A DNA stretch of 12,713 nucleotides from positions 1 through 12,713 of the forward strand of contig JBILMS010000076.1 of the NCBI GenBank assembly GCA_044375415.1, written 5' to 3'. Numbering within the stretch: position 1 is the first letter of the stretch; every line of letters begins with the position of its first letter. Both the position numbers and the translations under genes were made by a program. This DNA is from JAWXBG01 sp044375415 (GTDB lineage Bacteria; Bacteroidota; Bacteroidia; Flavobacteriales_D; Sanyastnellaceae). Shown here piece by piece: positions 7,747 through 12,713 of the stretch. The notes under the pieces are model-generated. The model had not been told where the DNA came from, did no database searches, and saw nothing but the letters and a program-made list of their open reading frames with translations.

Positions 7747-7780
7747 AAAGGGGCTCTTATGGAGCCCCTTTTTGTTGTTT
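7747..7780 (+). terminator. Strong bidirectional terminator shared by convergent genes
   Basis: AAAGGGGCTC (7747-7756) pairs perfectly with GAGCCCCTTT (7762-7771) around the 5-base loop TTATG. On the plus strand T-rich sequence follows (7769-7780), ending transcription of the secreted-protein gene. On the minus strand the stem is followed by TTTCATTTTTTT, so it can also end the ComEC operon. The ComEC stop codon lies in the loop. Confidence 0.85.
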
Positions 7781-9883
7781 CACCTTCTTATCTCCAAAAA
7801 TCAGGGCGCCGTATCCCAAGTAATACACTTTTGCTTTTTCCAGTTCGCTCAAAAAGGCCTGCATCTTTTTCCATTTGTATTCTTTTACATCCGCACCTAC
7901 CAATAAAATGTCGCAATCTGAAAGGATGCTTCGAATAAGGACGGAGTCTTTGATAAAATGTGAAGTGTTCATTAAAACGATTTCAGGGACTTCATGGGTT
8001 TCTATGGTTTTCCTTGGTTGAAAGTTTATTACCACATCCGGTAATGAAAGCTCGTCGTTCGATTTCATATACACTTCAGGAGAACAAATGCTACTGTCCT
8101 TCAGATTTACGAACTTCACCTCTCCCCGATTCAAACTGCGCCAATACGTTCGAAGCTTTCGATCCACAATTGATTTATCGGCCAAGCTATCACCCTCATG
8201 AAAATAATACGCGGACTCCCCATGCACGTATGTTATGCCGATACCTTCCTTTAAAGAATGAAAACACAAAACAGATTCATCAAAAGCCCGATCGATCTGT
8301 GTTGAAGCTGAGACGAAAAATGAAGCACTCAATACAAAGAGTAAATAGCGAAGGTGATTCCACCATCGTCGCTGCCATATCAACATGATCCAACAAGAAA
8401 CACCCATTAAAAATAAGGCCCATGGTAAATTCAAGGAAATATCCTCCGTTTTACTTCCGGGCAATTGATCGGTGACGGTCACGATTGCGTTCAACCATTC
8501 TGTAGCGATCGATAACAATTTGCCTACCGGTTTCGCCAACCATGGAATCCAAAAAACAGCAAAAAATAAAATGGCCACATATAGAATGCCCGTCGACAAT
8601 GGAATAACAATCATGTTGGCAATCAAAAAGTAATTCGGAAATTGTCCGAAATAATAAAGTCCAATTGGATATGTAATTACTTGTGCTGCGAGCGACACAC
8701 AGGTCAGTTGCCAGATTTTATAAAAGATTCCCGTCTTGATATACCATAAAGATTCTAATCCTTTTTGAAAAAGAACAATACCTAAAACAGCGAGATAAGA
8801 CAGTTGAAATCCGATATCATAAACCATGGTTGGATCGTATCCAAGAAGCAGAAAGGCCGATGAACTCAAACTATTAAAGATATCGCTATTCCTATTTATA
8901 CCGGTGCCTACAAGAATGGCTGTGAACATTACTGTTGACCTTAAAACTGATGGCGAAAAACCACTTATTGCGGCATAAATCCATAAAAACACAGCAATAA
9001 TAAAGACTCGCAAAATCTTCAATCTCTCTTTAAAGATAAAACCCAATAATTGAAGTAAGAACAGATAAATGAGTCCCACATGAAGTCCGGAAACAGCCAA
9101 TACATGAATTGCCCCTGCCCCGGAATAATGCGACATGAGTTCTCGATCCAACTCAGATGTTTTACCCAAAATGAGCGCAGAGAGCACATCGAATACATCA
9201 CCTCTTGCTACATAAGGTCGCATTTCTTCCAACATTTTATCTCTCCATCTAACAAAACGATTGGCAAATCGACCGTGAATGCCGGGATCTAGAAGTGTCC
9301 ACGATGTAGAATCAATGTATGTTTGAATGGAGACACCCTTTTTCTTCAAATACGATGCATAATCGAATTCCCCCGGATTTAGGGCCTCCGGAGGTGATTT
9401 CAGATCCGCAAAACAATACAGCTTATGACCGGCCTCTAAACTTAACAGTGCTTTACACTTTTGGAAATAGATTACGATTCCTCCCGTTGAATGCAAAGAA
9501 ACAGAATCAAATACAAGACTTTCAATACTTGCAAAAGCCCTGAACGACTTTGCCTTTTCTACGGGCTTTTCCTCGATTGTACATTCAATTAATCTTGTTG
9601 TATCAACGAAATAACTGATGTGATTGTCCGGACGGTATTGTTCATCGGCGCAGGTTATACAATAGCCGGTGAAGAATAAAGCAAGATTCATGAACAAACC
9701 ATAGTGCTGTCTTTGCAGAAACTTCTCGCTATCCGATCGAATCAATTGATACAACACAACCAAAATCAGCGATACACAGGACAACAACAAAGCATGATGC
9801 CAATGTACTTGCCAAAAACCAGCAGTCAATATGCCAAGGATAAATGGAAATAGAAGGCGCACGAAAGGTGCACGTGGATACAT
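7757..9883 (-). CDS. comEC: ComEC/Rec2-family DNA-uptake channel protein
   Basis: The 708-residue protein is a polytopic inner-membrane protein of the ComEC/Rec2 family, which carries single-stranded DNA across the cytoplasmic membrane during natural transformation. Residues 1-75 hold the N-terminal helices; about 95-200 is the soluble N-terminal (DUF4131-like) domain with its hallmark LNPGEFDYASYL (168-179). The competence domain spans about 228-500, with HVLAVSGLHVGL (260-271), GFSPSVLRS (308-316) and DIGFQLSYLAVLGI (356-369). The C-terminal region (about 530-708) has no HxHxDH metal-binding motif, so the nuclease-like metallo-beta-lactamase domain of Bacillus ComEC is missing or degenerate. 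The ATG at 9883 lies 30 bases after the glycosyltransferase stop, so the two are probably cotranscribed. Whether the organism is naturally competent cannot be told from the window. Confidence 0.9.
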   Translation of the reverse strand: MYPRAPFVRLLFPFILGILTAGFWQVHWHHALLLSCVSLILVVLYQLIRSDSEKFLQRQHYGLFMNLALFFTGYCITCADEQYRPDNHISYFVDTTRLIECTIEEKPVEKAKSFRAFASIESLVFDSVSLHSTGGIVIYFQKCKALLSLEAGHKLYCFADLKSPPEALNPGEFDYASYLKKKGVSIQTYIDSTSWTLLDPGIHGRFANRFVRWRDKMLEEMRPYVARGDVFDVLSALILGKTSELDRELMSHYSGAGAIHVLAVSGLHVGLIYLFLLQLLGFIFKERLKILRVFIIAVFLWIYAAISGFSPSVLRSTVMFTAILVGTGINRNSDIFNSLSSSAFLLLGYDPTMVYDIGFQLSYLAVLGIVLFQKGLESLWYIKTGIFYKIWQLTCVSLAAQVITYPIGLYYFGQFPNYFLIANMIVIPLSTGILYVAILFFAVFWIPWLAKPVGKLLSIATEWLNAIVTVTDQLPGSKTEDISLNLPWALFLMGVSCWIMLIWQRRWWNHLRYLLFVLSASFFVSASTQIDRAFDESVLCFHSLKEGIGITYVHGESAYYFHEGDSLADKSIVDRKLRTYWRSLNRGEVKFVNLKDSSICSPEVYMKSNDELSLPDVVINFQPRKTIETHEVPEIVLMNTSHFIKDSVLIRSILSDCDILLVGADVKEYKWKKMQAFLSELEKAKVYYLGYGALIFGDKKVKQQKGAP

Positions 9884-9913
9884 AAAATTTCGTTTTTCAG
9901 TTGGAGGCTAATG

Positions 9914-10945
9914 TCAGAAGAAATCCGACTTGCTCAACGACGAAAAATTCGCATTTTTCTTAAGGAAAAATTGTGTAATGATGCTTTTTTTATACATGCC
10001 GGTTAGATTGACTTTTGTACCCAAGTCGGCTTCAGACTTACGTTTGCGAAGCATCAATCGCAGATTTCCATAAAAAGTGAAGTGAGCCCGAAGTACAGCC
10101 AGAAAATACGTCAACTTACCTTCCATTAAAAAACGGAAAGCAGCTATACCATCCAAAAACATTCTTCGTATCAACTTTAGAAGAACACTTCCGTTGCGAT
10201 AGTTTTTTAGCAACATGTATAAATTGTTGCGAAAGTTCAGATAAGTCTTTAGAGGATTGAGTCGATCCAAGGTCCCTCCTCCCACATGATACACGTGCGA
10301 GGATCGGCAGGAACCAATAGAATATCCTCTATTCTTTAGTCGCCAGCACAAATCGATTTCTTCCATGTGCGCATAAAAATCCTCATCAAGTCCACCTACT
10401 TCATTAAAAGCATGTCGGCGAATAAACAATGCAGCACCGCTGGCCCAAAACACTTCTTGATTTTCTGTATACTGACCTTGATCCTCTTCGAATGCATTAA
10501 AAATCCGTCCGGCGCAAAAGACAAATCCATCCTGGTCCATATAACCACCCGCTGCCCCGGCATATTCGAAATGTGTTTTGCGGTTGTAGTCGAGAATTTT
10601 CGGTTGACATGCGGCCATTGAGGGTTCAGCTTCCATGTACTCCAACAAAGGTTCAATCCATCCCGGTGTTACTTCTACATCGCTATTGAGCAAAACTAGA
10701 AACTCGTGTTTTACTTGCGCCAACCCCATATTGTAGCCCTTGGCAAAACCGTAATTTTTGGAAAGTTCTATGATTGTAACAGAGGGAAACTCTTCTCGAA
10801 TAAACGCAATAGAATCGTCTTTTGATGCATTATCTATAACAACCACATCAGCCAAAGCAGAGCTATGTTCAACCACCAAAGGCAAAAACTTCTCGAGATA
10901 TTTTCTCCCGTTCCAATTAAGAATAACTACGGCAGTACTTTTCAA
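9914..10945 (-). CDS. Family 2 glycosyltransferase (rhamnosyltransferase-like), TTG start
   Basis: This 343-residue protein has the GT-A fold motifs of family GT2, which transfers a sugar from a nucleotide-sugar to a lipid, glycan or protein acceptor at the cytoplasmic membrane face. Visible motifs are VILNWNG (7-13), VIDNAS (36-41), NYGFAKGYNMG (64-74), the metal-binding LLNSDVEV (85-92, DxD equivalent around D89), WASGAALFIRR (167-177) and DEDFYAHMEEIDLCWR (187-202), with the likely catalytic acid in the EE pair. The pattern is that of the COG1216 rhamnosyltransferase-like group; the real donor and acceptor are unknown. The C-terminal 85 residues alternate basic and hydrophobic stretches and may contact the membrane. 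The only start that keeps the first strand intact is TTG at 10943-10945; an in-frame stop lies seven codons upstream and no ATG intervenes. It sits 27 bases after the GWxTD gene and 30 before comEC. Confidence 0.88.
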   Translation of the reverse strand: MKSTAVVILNWNGRKYLEKFLPLVVEHSSALADVVVIDNASKDDSIAFIREEFPSVTIIELSKNYGFAKGYNMGLAQVKHEFLVLLNSDVEVTPGWIEPLLEYMEAEPSMAACQPKILDYNRKTHFEYAGAAGGYMDQDGFVFCAGRIFNAFEEDQGQYTENQEVFWASGAALFIRRHAFNEVGGLDEDFYAHMEEIDLCWRLKNRGYSIGSCRSSHVYHVGGGTLDRLNPLKTYLNFRNNLYMLLKNYRNGSVLLKLIRRMFLDGIAAFRFLMEGKLTYFLAVLRAHFTFYGNLRLMLRKRKSEADLGTKVNLTGMYKKSIITQFFLKKNANFSSLSKSDFF

Positions 10946-10972
10946 ACTATCACAAATTGGCTTCTAAAGTAG

Positions 10973-12427
10973 TTATCGGGGACTAAAAAAGAGCTCTTCC
11001 AATTCATCACCGGTAAAACGGTCGCGATTTTCATTTTGTCTTCTGCTAGTATTCGCCGGAGAATCCATTCCTCTCGAACGAGCTAATCCACGCCAATCGG
11101 GATTCTGAACTTCACCGGGCACATCAGAATGCAACAATTCATAATCGCCCGATAAAGATGGATTATAGAATAAGAATCTCCTGTCGTGAAGATTTCCCGT
11201 TTCATAATAATGCCATATTTCAAAAGGGAAATAGTCGGTAGAGTGCGGACGTTCGATGCGAGTATTCGGACGACCATATTGCAGATAAATTCTTCCACGA
11301 TCGGTTTGCCATCCCTTTTGAATGCGAGTACCGAATGCTCCATCAGCAGTATTCACCTCTTTTTGGTATTCTCGGTATTTAGTCTCTGCATTTGCTTCAT
11401 CGCGATTGAGCCAAAATGAATACAAAAAACTCTGCATTTGCTGCAGATTTGCTGTTGGCATCATATAGTCGATAGTATTTCTCTCCAGTGAATTAGCTAT
11501 TGGCAAATGTGCTTGGATCACAGCGAGAAGAGAATCTCGATCTGTAAAGGTTGCAGCAAAGGAATTGGCAACCTCATCCATGCTTGCTTCGCGAATGACA
11601 TTCGTTGGGATAAATGTTCTCGAAAATGCTGTTGAACCTGAAGTGATGATTTCATTTTGTTTATCACGGACTTCCACCACTAATAAATAGTCACCTGACT
11701 TAAGTTTTGATATATCCATTTGAACAATGCCTGCGATCACCGGCATTGCTTTTTCTCTTTTTATCCGTCTGCTCTCTTCAATGGGAGTTCCATCGGCTTG
11801 AGCTATATACATGTTGGTTACAAATACTCCCTCCGGGCCAAATTGTTTATCCGTTTGATAGATTTCGTTGTAGAAAACCAGCACATTTGTTTCGGATTGA
11901 AAGTGGCTGCTGACAAGAGGAACAATGTCATAGCCACTTTTCGAAAAAGCATTTTCTTCGGTTGTCGGAGTGTACGCCCCAATGAACTGTACAGATGAAA
12001 CAAATGGATTATTTTCGGGTTGATTGATGATCCACTGACTCACCTGAGTTTCGGAATCAAACCCTTTTGAATTGAGATCTTTTATAGTAAGTTCGAAAGT
12101 GTACTCTCCGTTTTTCAGTGGAAAACGTTCAAGAGCAGTGAGGTTTGCGAACTCATCTTTCAGTAGATTTTCAGATTCGAGGATAGATTTTTTATGACTA
12201 ACAATTTCATTTCCTTGATATACCACCATAACCAATTCGATGGAAGAACGGAAAAAAGTAGGTTCAACCTCTTTGTAGTCAATGGTTTTGCCATCTACAG
12301 TAATAACTACTTCCATGTAAGGACCGTCGCCTGGCACATGAAATTGATAGTTGTTCATATAAGCCCATAGCCCGAAAGAATGGGTATAAGCGCTGATTAC
12401 CAGCAAAGAAGTTAAAATCAGTCTCAT
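10973..12427 (-). CDS. GWxTD-domain exported protein
   Basis: The 484-residue product begins MRLILTSLLVISAYTHSFG, which reads as a signal peptide, so it is exported. I chose the ATG at 12427; a TTG at 12502 would put 25 polar residues in front of the signal. Residues 30-360 appear to be beta-rich with extracytoplasmic character and no named domain that I recognise. The C-terminal part carries the GWxTD motif (GWQTD, 372-376), followed by RGRIYLQYGRPN (377-388) and FEIWHYY (402-408), the signature of the GWxTD domain of unknown function, common in Bacteroidota and relatives. The polypeptide ends with a polar, Arg/Asn-rich tail. It is the first gene of a probable operon with a glycosyltransferase and comEC. 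Its biochemical role is unknown. Confidence 0.85.
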   Translation of the reverse strand: MRLILTSLLVISAYTHSFGLWAYMNNYQFHVPGDGPYMEVVITVDGKTIDYKEVEPTFFRSSIELVMVVYQGNEIVSHKKSILESENLLKDEFANLTALERFPLKNGEYTFELTIKDLNSKGFDSETQVSQWIINQPENNPFVSSVQFIGAYTPTTEENAFSKSGYDIVPLVSSHFQSETNVLVFYNEIYQTDKQFGPEGVFVTNMYIAQADGTPIEESRRIKREKAMPVIAGIVQMDISKLKSGDYLLVVEVRDKQNEIITSGSTAFSRTFIPTNVIREASMDEVANSFAATFTDRDSLLAVIQAHLPIANSLERNTIDYMMPTANLQQMQSFLYSFWLNRDEANAETKYREYQKEVNTADGAFGTRIQKGWQTDRGRIYLQYGRPNTRIERPHSTDYFPFEIWHYYETGNLHDRRFLFYNPSLSGDYELLHSDVPGEVQNPDWRGLARSRGMDSPANTSRRQNENRDRFTGDELEELFFSPR

Positions 12428-12542
12428 TCTGAAGAGTTTCTGTAAAGATACATCTTTGTATGTAAACGTTGCATTTTCAATGCTTTTCGGAAGAATTTTC
12501 AAATAGAGTTGGACAAGTAAAAAATGGAACTATTTTTGCCGC
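12428..12542. promoter_or_regulatory. Divergent intergenic region between the GWxTD gene and tRNA-Ser
   Basis: These 115 bases should hold the leftward operon promoter and the rightward tRNA promoter. Two small palindromes are seen: ATACA-TCTT-TGTAT (12448-12461) and GCATT-TTC-AATGC (12471-12483). On the minus strand, TATCTTTA within the first palindrome resembles a -7 element for the GWxTD gene, but I find no matching -33 element at the right distance, so that promoter stays tentative. Confidence 0.3.
12509..12538 (+). promoter_or_regulatory. Bacteroidota-type promoter for tRNA-Ser
   Basis: TATTTTTG at 12531-12538 is a perfect match to the -7 consensus TAnnTTTG, and TTGG at 12509-12512 stands in for the -33 element with an 18-base spacer. 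Transcription would start within a few bases of the mature 5' end of the tRNA at 12543, as is usual for compact tRNA genes. Confidence 0.65.
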
Positions 12543-12627
12543 GGAGAGATGGCAGAGTGGTCGATTGCGGCAGTCTTGAAAACTGTTGAGTGTAATAGCT
12601 CCGGGGGTTCGAATCCCTCTCTCTCCG
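12543..12627 (+). tRNA. tRNA-Ser (anticodon UGA)
   Basis: All arms fold. The acceptor stem GGAGAGA (12543-12549) pairs with TCTCTCC (12620-12626), followed by discriminator G. The D-stem is GCA/TGC (12552-12554 with 12566-12568). The anticodon stem (12570-12574 with 12582-12586) holds the loop CTTGAAA with anticodon TGA at 12577-12579. A long variable arm (GAG...CTC, 12587-12602) is the class II hallmark of serine. The T-stem GGGGG/CCCTC encloses TTCGAAT. The 3' CCA is not encoded. It reads UCN serine codons. Confidence 0.97.
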
Positions 12628-12647
12628 CAAGTATTTTGAAGATGGAC

Positions 12648-12672
12648 AAATCCGCTTAGGGCGGATTTTTCA
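12648..12672 (+). terminator. Terminator after tRNA-Ser
   Basis: AAATCCGC (12648-12655) and GCGGATTT (12661-12668) form a perfect 8-bp stem with the loop TTAGG, ending in a T run (12666-12670). It lies about 20 bases after the tRNA and fits an intrinsic terminator for that gene. Confidence 0.8.
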
Positions 12673-12682
12673 TTTTAGCCCT

Positions 12683-12713
12683 ACCGCATGCCAAGCTCGC
12701 TTGGACATGTGGT
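12683..12713. repeat. Palindrome at the window edge, possible REP-like element
   Basis: CCAAGC (12691-12696) and GCTTGG (12699-12704) flank the dinucleotide TC. The outer parts ACCGCATG (12683-12690) and ACATGTGGT (12705-12713) also pair apart from one mismatch and one extra base, giving an inverted repeat of about 14 bases per arm that may continue past the window. It lies beyond the tRNA terminator and has no coding role that I can see. It could be a second terminator, but a T run is not visible before the edge. Confidence 0.5.

Noticed and set aside
7960..8388. Open reading frame of 142 codons on the plus strand
   Set aside because: It is antisense to the C-terminal part of comEC and its translation is rich in basic and Ser/His residues without domain signs.
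12428..12502. TTG start at 12502 for the GWxTD protein
   Set aside because: It would place 25 polar residues ahead of a good signal peptide that begins at the ATG at 12427.
12543..12713. Integration site of a mobile element at the tRNA-Ser 3' end
   Set aside because: No direct repeat of the tRNA 3' end and no integrase gene is visible; the flank is too short to judge.

Overview
The window looks like a chromosomal segment of a Bacteroidota bacterium, most likely a marine or freshwater flavobacterium-like lineage. The signs are moderately AT-rich DNA, promoters that fit the Bacteroidota pattern (TAnnTTTG at -7, clearest in front of the tRNA), no strong Shine-Dalgarno sequences, a GWxTD-domain protein, and a very large secreted protein with cysteine-rich repeats of a kind I associate with this phylum. 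No phage, transposase, CRISPR array or resistance gene is visible. This is inference from sequence reading only; no database search was run.

Left part (1-2824, all minus strand). A two-gene sulfide/persulfide detoxification operon reads leftwards: a TauE/SafE-type exporter (ATG at 2782), then, 29 bases on, a CstB-like fusion of a persulfide-dioxygenase metallo-beta-lactamase domain, an inactive rhodanese domain and an active rhodanese domain. A terminator hairpin follows, and then a universal stress protein gene cut by the window edge. Two tandem TGAC-N4-GTCA-type palindromes lie upstream of the exporter and look like binding sites for a Crp/Fnr-family regulator.

Centre (3103-7725, plus strand). 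One gene encodes a secreted protein of 1540 residues: signal peptide, a long Asp-box beta-propeller region, a CARDB-like domain, two copies of a 'DCWG' domain, a PPC-like beta-sandwich, eight cysteine repeats (six in strict 24-residue tandem), a MopE-like metal-binding segment and a dockerin-like pair of calcium loops at the C-terminus. It ends in a strong hairpin shared with the convergent gene; the stop codon of that gene sits in the hairpin loop.

Right part (7757-12427, minus strand). A probable three-gene operon reads leftwards: a GWxTD-domain lipoprotein-like or exported protein, a family 2 glycosyltransferase (TTG start) and a ComEC/Rec2 DNA-uptake channel, with gaps of about 30 bases. 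Divergent from it is a tRNA-Ser(UGA) gene with its own promoter and terminator. The window closes in a palindrome that may be part of a dispersed repeat.

Overall the region is mostly ordinary housekeeping and accessory content. The parts most worth following up are the domain architecture and repeats of the large secreted protein, the candidate operator in front of the sulfide genes, and the edge palindrome.
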